From Pisolithus tinctorius (lineage: Eukaryota > Basidiomycota > Agaricomycetes > Boletales > Pisolithaceae): DNA of 64,000 nucleotides. The translations under genes were made by a program, and so were the position numbers. The notes under the pieces were generated by a model, which saw nothing but the letters and a program-made list of their open reading frames with translations, made no database searches and was not told the DNA's origin. The stretch covers positions 248,001 through 312,000 of the forward strand of contig JANFAH010000020.1 in NCBI GenBank assembly GCA_024663395.1, read 5' to 3'. Within the stretch, counting starts at the first letter, position 1. Each line of letters begins with the position of its first letter. Shown here piece by piece: positions 41,765-53,111 of this stretch.

Positions 41765-43500
41765 CCATACAACTCAAGCTTGGCCTGGGAGTAACGGCTT
41801 TCCACTTCATTGAGGGTGATGGATCCAAAGCGACTTGGGTACCATCTGCCATCTTCGCCAAGCTGGTAGAGGATGTAGCCAACTGCGATGACTGATGTGT
41901 CAACTGCTAAAATTACTTCGTGACCGCACTCGTAGTCAATCCTTCGGAGTGCAGGGGACTTTACAATTTCATCCTTGAGTTGTTGCATGGCAGCGCATTG
42001 TGGTTCATCCCATGTGAATGGTATGTCTTTCCACGTGAGCATGACTAGTGGCTGCGCGATCTTGGCGAAGTCTTTGATGAGGATGCATAGCACACCACAG
42101 ACACCGAGGAAACCACGAACCTGTGTCAGGTTGTGGCACTTGGGCCAGTTGCGGATCTTCTGCACTTTACTTTCTTCAGGAATGCGACCTTCAAAGGTGC
42201 ACTTGTGGCCAACAATCACAGCAGACAGAGTGGCTAGCACAAACTTCTTTGCCAAGACGGTGGCTCTGATGTTCTGCAAATGCTGAAGGATACAGTTAAC
42301 AACTATACAGTGATTCCAGATAAATTTCCGAATCCCAGGATTCTCCAGGATAGTCTCATAGGACCCATCTGCACACTGATAGTGGGTGGTCTTGGATTTT
42401 ACTGGGACGTCATCTATGAAGGGGAGGGTATGATGCGTGATCTCATCCTGGAGAACAAATGCAGTATCTCCCTGGTATACCTGTACTGCATTCACATGAC
42501 CTTGCAGCAGAGTAGTAAGCCGATGTGGTCCGGGGGGGGTACTGAAGGTGGTGAGGTCGTGGGAATCCACATGAAGTGTGCACTGGTCATACCTGGAGTA
42601 GAGGTCCATCATCGCATACACTGCATATCCAGCAAAGGATTCTGTGAGATGTTCTACGAAGGGTGGAATGGACACATCGTGGATGGTCACTGCATTCAGG
42701 GGCTGTAAGTCATGCACAAGGCAAAGAGACTTTCCGTCTTTCTTTACTACACAGAACCAGCGGGAGCGGTAAGCCGCTGTAGAAGGTTCATACATGCTGG
42801 ACTTGATGCGATCTTTAATCATGTCTATGACTTGGGCATGTATCGTGTTCGGGATAGGGATATTGCATTGGACCCAAGGCATGTGTGGAATCATAGGAAT
42901 CTTTACTGGCGAAAAATAGTGTTTGTCTAGGTGTCCATGCTCCATAATGTCCCAAGTGAATGTGAGCTCATGGACCGAAATGAGCCAAGTGATGAGTTTA
43001 CGTTCTTCTGGCCAAAGCCAATCTGCAGGGTCAAGGTCAAGTTCTGTGGCCCGTTCGGCAGTGAAGCAGATGCCCAGAGCAAAGTCTGGTGGATGGGTTG
43101 GAAGTGGTTGGAGACCAGCGAGCAGGTCATCAGGCAGGCTGTGCACAATGCGGTATTCTTCCACTATCGGGGCAGGTACCATCCAAACCTTCTTGGCAAC
43201 TGGCTTGTAAATGAGGGTGCAAACCGCGGGATCTAGTTGATAAACACTGCCAAATGCGGCTATAGCAGAGGGGTTTAGTATTGTCTGAGTGGAGGAGAGG
43301 AAAGCAAAAGCAGGTGAGGGTATTCCAGTGGGTATGTTCTGCAGTACGGGTGCTGTGGGCAAAGAGAAGGTCATCGAAGTGAAGGCTAGTGATGAGACAG
43401 TAGGACTGAGGAACGGATAACAGCAGCTAAATAGGAAACAGGACATCTTAGTAGGCTCTCCCCAACTGTTTGGTGGATCATCAATATTCAAAAACCCCAT
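41765..43500 (-). CDS. Pol of C2: RT and start of RNase H
   Basis: ATG at 43500, overlapping the protease ORF by 13 bp as in C1. Collinear with the first 580 residues of C1 pol: RT with FIDDVPVKS active site and RNase H with AVDTSVIAVGYILYQ. Open up to S copy 3, which interrupts it after QAKLELYG. It continues at 39914. The two pol copies differ largely by Arg/His/Cys and Val/Ala/Met/Thr exchanges that CG/TG/CA changes explain. Confidence 0.85.
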
Positions 43501-44019
43501 TCGACTATACTTTGGTGGCTATGGCAGTGCTTGCCACACTTGCAGTGCAGGCAGCCCTTGTGCCATGGGCATGTGGGCAGAGTGTACTCACAGCTGTCAT
43601 TTGGGTCTTGGAGAGTGATCTGCTGTCTGCCATTGGGATAATTGTTTGTTACCACACTCATAAGGCAAATGAACGGATGTCCAAGGAGCATGTCGAAGTT
43701 GGCATGTTCAATTACTTGAACCTGTAGCATGACTGGCCTGGCTCCAAAGTTGAGTTTCAGGTTCTCTAGAACACCTACAGTAGTGTCTTTAGACATATTA
43801 GCAGATGTCATAGTCATGAGATGATCACAGCACAATGGAAGCCTGATCTTTTCCCAAACGCACCTGGGCATGGTGACGATTTCTGAACTGGAATCTAGTA
43901 TGCAATTGATGGTGATGTTGGTCCCAGGGACCTTGGCTTCGATGCAGCAGAGCAGCAGAGTGTGGTGAGCTATGATGGAGCCATTGTCACCGCAGATAAC
44001 GTGGCCTCCGTATTCGTGC
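43488..44019 (-). pseudogene. Protease region of C2, truncated
   Basis: Collinear with the C-terminal 175 residues of the C1 protease ORF, including I-L-D-S-S-S-E-I-V-T-M and the terminal Cys/His cluster. Truncated upstream by S copy 4. In C1 the next 1.07 kb (about 26,250-27,335) has no counterpart in C2, so its removal accompanied or followed the S insertion. Confidence 0.75.
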
Positions 44020-45872
44020 TGTGAGTCAAAGTGTGGAAAGCTGGTGAAAACCAAACAAATCCAACACCAAAGACAAATGTGAGTGAGTGGTGGTGTGCCT
44101 CCATGGAACCTGGAGTGCAGAAAACCTAAAATGTGTGGGGGAAACTTTGATGGCAGGTGCTCCTAGCACAAGTCGACGATGAGTTACGCAGGAGAAGACA
44201 AGCAAGTGATGATTGGATGGGGGATGCTGAACAGAGTGAAGGTGTTCAGCTGAAAGGACTTGGGATGAAGGACTTTGATAAGACGTGCTCCTGGCGCAAG
44301 TTGATGACGAGTTACACAGGAGTGGATGGATGACTAAACAAGAGGTTGCTGACTAAGCACTGATGATACTGCTGATGATGAATAGAGGTAGATAGACCCT
44401 TGATGGAGCCTCAACTACCAATGATATAAATGAAGACAGATAGACTCTTCCAAATGAGCCTCAACTGTCAATGACAAGATATGCTGAGCTGAGCTGACTT
44501 CTGGATTGATTCTGATTGCTTCCTGGTAGCTAAGTACATGGGGGTTTATATACTGAGGGGGGAGCACAGCTTGTGACAAACAAGGCACAAACACTTGGTA
44601 AGTAATGAGTAAGGACTGAGTAATCATGATGAGTAAGTGAGAAATGAAAAGTAAGCAAGCAAAGAAGATTGGCAAGTATTGGCAATGAACGAGTCAAGGA
44701 TAGTCAAAATATCACAAAATGAGTCAAATAGAATCAGAAACTGAGTAAGCGCACTGATATCACATTAGGGGGTGGTGATGCAAGTTAGATCTCGGCAGAG
44801 ACATCTCTAGATCCAAAGACAGCATGACAGATGGACGGTATTTCCAGACAGGGAAGTATTAATTCCAGAATTGAAGGGCATGAGTCAGGTGTCAAAGGGG
44901 GCTAGGGCATTGGGGGTCTGTGGGGCAATGAGAGCATATGTGATTGTGTCTCCCACCCTTTTGTCCTCTCAGCAAAGTTAACAAAAACTTCATGAATGGG
45001 GCTCTGATGGAGGAGGAGGAGAAGGGGGGACATCTTCTGCTGGATCTTGCAGTAAGAAGGCAAGATGCATGTCATACTCATCATGAATGCGATCAGGGAG
45101 GCTGGAGGACAGTAGATTATACTGCAGCTGTTGCAATGTGGGAAGAATGATGGACAAGATTGGAACAAAGATGGTGCAGGGAGCAGGGAGGAATGATCCA
45201 TATGCTTCATCAACTGGGGAGACTGAAATGACCACATAAGACCTTTCTAACTGAGTGACAGACCTGAGGTGACCAAAGAATGTCCTTCTGGAAGTCATAC
45301 TGACAAGGAGAACATGCTGACCAAGCTGCATGGGATGAGATGGGGCTGACAATGATGGGATGAACCAGGGGGCTTCAGGACAGAAGCTGGTGGGAACGCC
45401 TGGCAGATATATGTAGCCACTGTCTCTGGCAAATGAGACAAGCGAGATGATCGACGAAGAGGTGGCCATGATTGATGGACTTAGCAAAATGAGCATCTGA
45501 TGGATGGAGTGCTGTAGAAACGCACAGGGTGTGAGGATCCTCTCCAAACTTGGAAGGAAGAATCGTGGGGCTGAGCACTTTAAGCAAGTGTGGGAATGGA
45601 GTCGATATCTTTGGACATGGTGGGGATATGACGAAAACCAGAATGCCATACATGGGCACTAAAAACCTTTAACGTGCGCTTAACTCGCTTCCTCTTTTCT
45701 CTTTAGCACTGATGACTTGTTCTTGTGCGAAGGATGACTGTTAATGTTCAACAGTCTTTCTATGCATGAGGCCTTTAGTCTTCATCTGCATGCTCGGGCA
45801 TTGTGCGCAACTCATCGACGAGTTAAGCAGAGTCAGCTGTAACCATGTCCACAACACCTTTGGTGTGTGACA
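44020..45872 (-). mobile_element. S element copy 4 (1853 bp)
   Basis: TGTGAGTCAAAG...GTGTGTGACA between GTGC and GTGG. The flanks correspond to C1 positions about 1.07 kb apart, so this copy sits on a deletion. Contains the intact S ORF (45469-44990). Confidence 0.9.
44990..45469 (-). CDS. S-element ORF, 159 aa (copy 4)
   Basis: ATG at 45469 (MATSSSIISLVSF). Same boundaries as in copies 2 and 3, differing by a few substitutions. The frame is open upstream to 45649. No known domain. Confidence 0.45.
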   Translation of the reverse strand: MATSSSIISLVSFARDSGYIYLPGVPTSFCPEAPWFIPSLSAPSHPMQLGQHVLLVSMTSRRTFFGHLRSVTQLERSYVVISVSPVDEAYGSFLPAPCTIFVPILSIILPTLQQLQYNLLSSSLPDRIHDEYDMHLAFLLQDPAEDVPPSPPPPSEPHS

Positions 45873-47090
45873 GTGGTACCCATCATCGGTACTGTGCTAC
45901 GAAGAGCAGATCCTGTCAGAAGGAACTTGGCAGCTTTGACGACTTCTGCGAGCGGGTATGGGTCATCAGGGTGGAGGTCAGTGCAGACTATGGAGAGTCG
46001 ATGACGAATATGGTCTGTGATGGCCCTCGGGAAGCCATGCAGGAACATGGAATCCCATTCTGTCTCTGCAAGCTTTTTAGTTTTAATGAGCAGGGCAGAA
46101 ATCTTAGTGAATTTCCACTGGTATTCTCCAAGGTCATCCTGGTTCCACATAGGCTTGGACTGATATTCTTCGATGAGGTACTGCAAGTCTGCACAGCAGT
46201 AGCAGTCATCACCCTCGCAGCCAGGGTACAAACCCTTAACAGCGACTATGAAGGCATCCCAGTCATTGGCCATGGGAGCAGCTTCCAGAAGCATTTGCCA
46301 GACCTCAGCTTCTTCAAGGTCAGCATAGTGGATTGCAGCTCTGATCTTGCCATGGTCATCAAGAGCAGTGAGAGTACCAAGGAAGTTGATGTCTTCAAGG
46401 TAGTGCAGAAGCTGTGCAGGAGAATCTCTGCTAAATTTAGGTGAGTTTTGTGTACTGTGGAGCGGCATCTGAAACTGAGGATTAGCCATTGGTGGGTTAA
46501 CCTGTGGTGGCAGTGCCAGATTGGTAACGGGTGGAACAGGTATTGGTTGCAGGTGCGAAGTGGTTGGTATAGTGTGTGAGCAAGCTGGCGCAAGTGTTGG
46601 TGGGTTACTAATTGGCTGATGGGTGGTCTGCGACCGAGTGAGTGGTCGTGGCAGTGTGGCAGATGGAACTGAGAGTCTGGGTATGGATTCAGAGGCATCA
46701 AAGAGGTGGGAAAAAGAGGGTGTCGGTGATGATGAATCAGATGATGTGACAGGTGTTAAAGGTGATGGCAGGGTTTCGGGCCTTTGGGGAGTCGAATGGA
46801 TAAAACCACCAGGAAAATCAGGGGCAGTGAGATCTAGGTGATCCGATGCAACAGATCTCTGATCTGCCGAAATATCAGGGGGAGTGACCGCAGGTAGTAC
46901 CCATGGAATGTCAGCGGGTAATTGTGCATGATCCAGCGTTATGGGTGAAACAGGGCAGAAAATGTCAGAGTCTTCTGACAGGTTGAGATTGCGAAAGTGC
47001 AGGCATAAATTTTCTAGTTTGGTGCGTTCAGCAGTGTGCCTGAGCGACCTTTTGGAAGTGACAGCAGAATCCCTTGCAGTGGGCTCCAGT
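45873..47090 (-). CDS. Gag of C2, truncated at C-terminus
   Basis: One open frame from inside the 5' LTR through the PBS to the S copy. It contains the acidic Ser/Pro-rich N-part (EDSDIFCPVSPI), MANPQFQMPLHST, capsid helices (PKFSRDSPAQLLHYLEDINFL ... ADLQYLIEEYQSKP ... FLHGFPRAITDHIRHRL) and ends in SALRSTVP at the S junction. The zinc-knuckle segment is deleted. It is the least damaged Gag here: positions that are TGA in C1 are still CGA in C2. Confidence 0.7.
47072..47088 (-). promoter_or_regulatory. tRNA primer-binding site of C2
   Basis: Minus strand TGGAGCCCACTGCAAGG, adjacent to LTR 47091-47752. Confidence 0.65.
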
Positions 47091-47752
47091 TGTAGGAAAA
47101 GTCCAAGTAGCTGTATAATATGAGCTAGATGGCTTAGATAACAACAATAAAACAATGAAGGGAATGAATTGTTCGTCCCAAGGGATTCTGGACTGTTGGG
47201 ACTAGAAGGTGAGACCCAGCACTTTGTAGCAGTAGTGATTCGTGACATGCACAGCATGGTCCATGGAGTAGTACTGGCGATGCAAGCGGTGCAAGCGGTA
47301 TACATAGTTTGTGCATGGCGGTATGCAAGATGTGTGGTGTGGACAAAGTGGAAAAAAAAACTTGTGGTGACCTTCCAAGTGCCAAAAGGTATCATTCTGT
47401 ACCTAAGTACAGGGTTTTATAGTCCAGGCAAACCTGGAACCTAAGTAAGACAAGGTACAGTAAGGGAAAACTGCATGACAGTGCGTACACATAAGACAGG
47501 ACAAGCCGGAACAGAGACCGAGGGTATACTACTAACAAAAAGGAACAGAGACCATGGTAAAATGAAGGGTCCAAGGGAAAGGAAGGGACCGGAGCACAGT
47601 GGCCATGGGTATAGCATTGCACGAGAGGGAGCAAGGGCATGGGAAGGTAGCACGTGAACAACAGTGAACGTGAGAGGGGAGCGGACGTAACAGTAGTCAC
47701 AGAACGGTTAATGATAGGGGCTTGCACATCCAGGGAGTGCAGATTCCTCACA
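47091..47752 (-). repeat. 5' LTR of C2 (662 bp)
   Basis: Complete LTR, TGTAGGAAAAG...ATTCCTCACA. Its outer edge abuts RT sequence of chromovirus B2, so C2 inserted into B2. Confidence 0.9.
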
Positions 47753-48413
47753 CCGTGAACATGTAAAAGAGGTACTCCGCTGCCTTTGAAAGCATGGTCT
47801 TTATGCCAAGCCAGAGAAGTGTGAGTTTCACTCCAACTCTGTTGAGTACCTTGGTTATGTTGTTTCTCCCTCTGGTCTCACAATGTCCACTGAGAAGGTT
47901 CAGGCAGTCCGTGACTGGCCTGAGCCGTGGAAGGTGTGAGACATCCAGTCTTTCCTTGGTTTCACAAATTTCTACAGATGATTCATTAATAACTACTCTG
48001 ACATTGTCATTCCACTCACTTGCCTCACATGAAAGGGTGCTCCTTGGAACTTTTCCGAGGAGTGCTGCTCTGCTTTCCTCCACCTGAAGGATGCCTTCAG
48101 CTCCACGCCTGTTCTCACTCATTGGGTCCCTGACACTCTGCTTACAGTTGAAACTGACGCCTCCAACTATGCCATTGCTGGCATTTTGTCGATCACCTGC
48201 TCCGACAGTGAACTCCACCCAGTTGCTTTCTACTCTCACACCATGACTGCACCAGAACTCGACTATGATACCCATGACAAGGAGCTGTTGGCCATCTTCG
48301 AGGCCTTCTGCCATTGGCAGCACTACCTAGAAGGTTCTGCCTTACCTGTTGATGTGGTGACAGACCACAAAAACCTTGAGTACTTTTCCACCTCTAAGGT
48401 TCTCACTCGTTGA
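47753..48413 (+). pseudogene. RT thumb and RNase H of B2, truncated
   Basis: Begins just after the RT active site (VKE-VL-CLQKHGLYAK), passes stops near 47938-47993 and carries on to RNase H (TVETDASNYAIAGILSITCSD), ending with TGA at 48411-48413 after STSKVLTR. The D-A-S catalytic Asp is present here, whereas B1 has N. Confidence 0.8.
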
Positions 48414-50132
48414 CAGGCCCACTGGTCAGAGTACCTTTCACAGTTTAATCTTTCCATCCACTTCCGACCTGGCCACTTAGGAGCCAAACCCAACACACTT
48501 ATGCAACATTGGGACGTCTACCCAAAAGGGGGGGATAGGGACTATGCGCAGGTAAATCCTCACAATCTCCGCCCTATGTTTACACAGGAGCAACTTGCAT
48601 CATCCCTCCGTACCACTACCCTCATGGCACCTGTGCTCCACACTGCCATGGTCTTCGATGTTGAGTGCTTGCACTCCGACATCATCTCTGCCTTACCGTC
48701 CGACCCTGTATCTGCCAGCCACCTTCCAACTCCGACTAAGCCTTGGTGGCCCCTGGACTCCAATGGTCTACTCTGCCTTGACAGTCACATCTTTGTCCCT
48801 GACATTGATGACCTCCACCTTCAAGTGCTTCGGTTTAAGCACGACCACCCTCTAGCAGGCCATTTCGTGCAAAACCGCACCCTAGAACTTGTCCACAGGG
48901 ACTACATGTGGCCTAACCTCCACTCTGACATGAAAGAATATGTCAAGTCCTGCACCACCTGTGGATGCAGCAAAACTCCGCACCACCACCCTTATGGTCT
49001 ACTGAAGCAACTTCCCATCCCAGAGAGACCTTGGAACTCCATCTCCATGGACTTCATCGAACACCTCCCCAACTCTGATGGCTACTCCGCCATCCTCATG
49101 GTAGTGGACTGCCTCTCAAAGCAAGCAGTGTTCATCCTCACCCATGACTCCATCACCTCCACTGAACTCACTAAGCTCTTCCTAACCCATGTCTTCTCCA
49201 AGCACAGAGTTCCAGCTAATGTCACCTCTGACAGAGGTCCTGAGTTCATCTCACACTTCTTCCACTCTCTAGGAAAGGCCCTTGATATGCATCTTCACTT
49301 CACTTCAGGTTACCACCCAGAAGGCGATGGCCAGACCAAGCAAACAAACCAGACCCTCGAACAGTACCTTTGTGTCTACTGCAACTACCAACAAGACAAC
49401 TGGGCTGAGCTGTTACCTCTAGTGGAGTTTGCTTTCAACAATGCACCAAGTGTGACTACTGGAGTTTCTCCTTTCTTCGCTAACAAGGGATACCATCCAA
49501 ACCTGGCTGTGGTCCCTGACCAAGACTTCACTTCTCCAAGGGCTCATGACTATGTCATTGAGCTCTCCACCCTTCATGACTTCCTCTGCTCCAAAATGTC
49601 CACTGCTCAGCAGCACTACCAGGGTCCAGTGGATGCCAAGCACATACCTCTGCCTGAGTTTAAGGTTGGAGAACAGGCCTATGTCAAAGCCAAGTACTTC
49701 TGCTCCACTCATCCTTCAGAAAAACTCTCTGAAAAGTACTTAGGTCCATTCACCATCTTGGCCAGGCCAGGTACACATTCGGTCACCCTTAAGCTCCCTG
49801 ACTCTATGTGCTCGGTACATCCGGTCTTCCATGTCTCACAACTGGAAGCTGCAGCAGCTAACCCTTTCCCAAACCAACAACAACCTCCACCTCCACCAGT
49901 GGATGTCGATGGTGACCTTGAGTATGAAGTATTGGAGATACTTGACTCTAAGGTGGACTGCCGTTGCTGCCACTGTCAACTCTTGTATCTAGTCCACTGG
50001 GCTGGTTACGAGAACACTGACAAAGAAACCTCTTGGTTGCTTGCAACTGAGCTAGATCACGCTTCCGACATAGTATCTGCTTTCCATGAATGCTATCCAC
50101 ACAAACCTGGCCCATACCAACCTCCACCATAA
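48414..50132 (+). CDS. Integrase with chromodomain of B2 (pol fragment)
   Basis: Open from the codon after TGA 48411-48413 (first ATG 48501) to TAA at 50130. Zinc-binding H-H-C-C (HDHPLAGHF ... CTTCGCSKTP), catalytic D (MDFIEHLPNS), D (TSDRGPEFI) and E region (GDGQTKQTNQTLEQY, where the E of B1 DGQTEQT is K), then IN C-terminal domain (YLGPFTILARPG) and chromodomain (YEVLEILDSK ... LVHWAGYE ... TSWLL). Less decayed than B1: many Cys/His of B1 are Arg/Tyr here. Confidence 0.85.
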   Translation, partial: QAHWSEYLSQFNLSIHFRPGHLGAKPNTLMQHWDVYPKGGDRDYAQVNPHNLRPMFTQEQLASSLRTTTLMAPVLHTAMVFDVECLHSDIISALPSDPVSASHLPTPTKPWWPLDSNGLLCLDSHIFVPDIDDLHLQVLRFKHDHPLAGHFVQNRTLELVHRDYMWPNLHSDMKEYVKSCTTCGCSKTPHHHPYGLLKQLPIPERPWNSISMDFIEHLPNSDGYSAILMVVDCLSKQAVFILTHDSITSTELTKLFLTHVFSKHRVPANVTSDRGPEFISHFFHSLGKALDMHLHFTSGYHPEGDGQTKQTNQTLEQYLCVYCNYQQDNWAELLPLVEFAFNNAPSVTTGVSPFFANKGYHPNLAVVPDQDFTSPRAHDYVIELSTLHDFLCSKMSTAQQHYQGPVDAKHIPLPEFKVGEQAYVKAKYFCSTHPSEKLSEKYLGPFTILARPGTHSVTLKLPDSMCSVHPVFHVSQLEAAAANPFPNQQQPPPPPVDVDGDLEYEVLEILDSKVDCRCCHCQLLYLVHWAGYENTDKETSWLLATELDHASDIVSAFHECYPHKPGPYQPPP

Positions 50133-50328
50133 TACTCTGCCTACATAATCCTCCTCCACAGGCCAACTCCACCTCTTACCGAACCACCTTAAGTACTTTA
50201 GAATTTTCTCCACTTATCCATTTCACTTCTCAGAGTCACAAACAAAATCAGGTCTATCTCATAGTAGTACAAAATATACACACTAAAGACAAAAAAAAAA
50301 AAAAAAAGAAAAACAAAACAAAACTACA

Positions 50329-51556
50329 CTACTCTTCCATCGCTTGTCCTCCACCACCCTCCTGTTCTTCTCCACCTTCCTTCTCTCCTCCGACTTCTTC
50401 CTCTTCCTTGTTATCCCCCTCTGCACCTTCATCCACTTCCTCGTTCTTGTCCTCCACCGCCTCCAACTGAGGCCTCTTCCATCCTTCACCTGTGTGCTCA
50501 AGCTCAGCCATCCTGGCCTCTCACACATCCTCCCTCCTCCTCATCTCTGCCCACTCTGCCCAGGTGCAGTACAGCACCCACTCGTTGGCTGTCCACTCTG
50601 CAGCCACCACCATCCGCTCCACTGCCCTTGCCATCCTCTCAAAGGCTGTGACAGCCTTCTTGTGCGCTGCTGCATACCTCTCCACAGCCTGCAGCTGCCA
50701 CTCCCACTCCCACTCCAACCACCAGGAGGAGACCCCCACTCCTAAGGGTCCCTCATGTGGTGTTGCTGGCTCTTCCTCATCTTCTCCACCTGCCTCCTGC
50801 TCGTCATCTGCCTCTTCCGTTTCCATTGCTCTCTCTTTCCCCTTCCCTTGTGGTATCTTCTTCTTCTCCCCTCAGGAGCTCCCTGCCCCTGCTCTCTTCC
50901 ATGATGGTCCCACCACCACATCCTCCCTCATCCAACTACATACCTTTTTCTTCTTGTGACAGGGCACACAGGCCCTGGTCTTGCCTTGTCCTGGCTTGCA
51001 CTGCCCCACAGTCAGGCTCACTACACAGCAAGTGCAGGGTGGCCACCTGGTAGTGGTGACCACCACAGAGGTCCCAGGGACCCTCTGGGCAGTGTTGACA
51101 TCATACACTGCGCCACATAGTCTAAGAAAATAAAACTGAGTCAGCTCTGCCTGACTCACAGTACTCCACCACTCACCTTTGTGCGGCCTTGTCCCACCTG
51201 GCCTGAGCCCTCTCCTCAGAAGCCCTCTGCCTCTGCCTTTCTGCCTCCTCCTCTGCCACCTTCTTCCTTCGAGCCTCCTCTTCCTCTTCTGCTCTCTTCC
51301 TCCACTCCACCTCCAGTCTCTCCTCCTCCACCTTCCACCTCTTGGCCTCCTCACGCTTGGCCTTGCGCTCTGCCTCACGCTCTCTCTCCCTCCGCTCGAC
51401 CTCCTCTCGTCAGCATGCCTTCTCCACAGACTTCTCTCACTCGGTGTCGGTGGAGTCGTTGGTCAGGACAACCAGCTCTTCATCCGCTACTTGGGAGTAG
51501 TCGCGGACATGGCCAGGGGTTGGTTGGGGGGTCTTGCGCTGACACTGGGAAGGCAT
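50329..51556 (-). pseudogene. Antisense accessory gene of B2: zinc-cluster-like protein
   Basis: Same place and orientation as in B1. ATG at 51556-51554 (MPSQCQRKTPQPTPGH). Exon 1 has the acidic N-terminus and Glu/Arg-rich coiled coil, with stops where CGA/CAA are likely. Intron 51122-51176 (GTGAGT...TTCTTAG). Exon 2 has YDVNTAQRVPGTSVVVTTTRWPP, then six cysteines CX2CX8CX9CX2CX6C, a KKKK basic patch and a Trp-rich region (SSWWLEWEWEWQLQ). The C-terminus is acidic and ends QAMEE at 50329. A frameshift near 50850 and a TGA at 50521 break it. Conservation of intron and Cys spacing between B1 and B2 supports a real gene. Confidence 0.6.
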
Positions 51557-51736
51557 GATGATGGGAGGAAGGGACAAAGGTTCAGTACCCTAACATGTGT
51601 TTTTAAGTGGTACTTCAAACTCTGACAGAGCTCCACCATGGCTAAAGCCATTATCCTCGAGGCATCAAAATAATTTCAAATGATCAACTCATGTTGATCT
51701 CGTTCCGTACATGCAGCCTTCAGGGGTTCAGGCCCT

Positions 51737-51746
51737 AAGGGGGGGG
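51737..51746 (+). promoter_or_regulatory. Polypurine tract of B2
   Basis: AAGGGGGGGG three bases before the 3' LTR. B1 has AAGGAGGGAG at the homologous place. Confidence 0.7.
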
Positions 51747-51749
51747 CAC

Positions 51750-52484
51750 TGTCATAACCATGCATTCATTCTAGGTCCCTACTCACTCCATACCATCTTC
51801 TGCTGGTTGTTCACTCACTCTGCACCAACTCCACCCAACTTCTGGTGGTTACGAGCCATCTCTGCTCTGACTGCTGTCAGACTTGTGTTGCTCTCCTACC
51901 AGACCAAGCAGACCATTCTCTGAGGGGTCATGTGACTACCTTCAGACTTTTCCCTGACAGCGCACAGTCAGGTACTCTGCAGCGCGCACAATGCATGGTC
52001 CAGTGCCTGGACTGTTTCCTTTTCTGGATGTTCTATGTTACCCATTCGTATGTCCTCCGTCTACCCTTCATTTGTTGTCTAGGAAGTTTTTACTTGAAAT
52101 TTTCTGGGTCTCCATATGTCAGTTCCAATTCTGGTTACTGTACCTCTGTAACAGTATAAAAGCATGTATCGTACTCTGCTGTTCTTCAGTATGAATATCA
52201 ACTTAGTTCCTACTCCCTCTGTCTCCGTCTTCTGCCTGTCAGAGTTACCTCCGACATTCTGTCTGTACTCTCCCTCTGAAATATGAGGGCTGAGATCATG
52301 CAAGGGGGTAGTGCATGAGCTAAACCTGACACCCTCACTCTGCTCTGCCTTTGTCTCAGCAGACTTCATTCCTGCCAACACTCTGCTAGTTGGAGTTCTG
52401 CTTCCCTGTGTCAGACTTGCTTCCGAACCACTCTCTAGACCTTGTTTAGTGTTGGAGTTGGTCAGAGTAGGCCCGGACTTGACA
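51750..52484 (+). repeat. 3' LTR of chromovirus B2 (735 bp)
   Basis: TGTCATAACC...ACTTGACA, the same length as the B1 LTR at 5915-6649. Contains a TATAAAAG box near 52155-52162, a plausible promoter. Confidence 0.9.
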
Positions 52485-53111
52485 GTCATACAAAGACTAT
52501 CATGTACACTCTTGAGTGCCTGTAGGGTAGCAATTGATTGCCATTTGTTGTCCTCGTGAAAATTCACTCCCTACCTCTGAGCAAATCACAAGTTTGCATT
52601 AATACTGGTGTTGATATCTGATTTACAAGTACTACAGGTACAGTAGATCTAGACTTGATGTTACTTTAATATTGATAGAAGGTTAAGTATTATATCAATT
52701 TGACTGTGTGCTACTTTATTAATGTAGCATACAAGCATAAGGATCGTGGTGATAGAAATCTGAGGCACCACTGACCCCCGAGCGACCTAAAATTGACGTT
52801 CAAAAACTTCGGATAAAACGGCACAAGAGAATTTTTCTAAAACAGATACTTGGCCTAACATTCACGAATTGGCTGGGAAATGTCTATTTCAAGGCCAAGT
52901 TCCGATTAAATATATAATTTTCGTCAAATGTTAGGTAACTGTTAGCTACATTTGGCCGTGTACTTGATTGCGCCACTCGGACAAGAATTTCCGAAAACGG
53001 TTGTACCTTCTGCAGCGTCTCGATACGTAACTAGCGAACCACGCATGCGAATTAGGCGTCTCACCGCCTGGCCAACGACAACACTGTTGGACGACACCGG
53101 TTCGCATGAGT
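52485..53111. other. AT-rich spacer between B2 and the transporter gene
   Basis: No gene seen. 52600-52950 is AT-rich and unlike the flanking repeats. On the minus strand about 53025-53085 reads TGGCCAGGCGG ... GGTTCGCTAG, loosely resembling Pol III A and B boxes, without a foldable tRNA. Confidence 0.4.

Larger units (their letters stand above)
47753..52484 (+). mobile_element. Chromovirus B2, 3' two thirds
   Basis: Plus strand, from the RT palm to a full 3' LTR. The 5' LTR, gag, protease and RT start are missing, having been on the far side of C2 and lost. Otherwise the same order as B1: RT/RNase H, integrase-chromodomain, antisense gene, PPT, LTR. Confidence 0.9.

Noticed and set aside
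53025..53085. Minus-strand sequence resembling tRNA A and B boxes
   Set aside because: Anticodon arm and acceptor pairing cannot be drawn and it lies directly upstream of the transporter start; similarity is too short.
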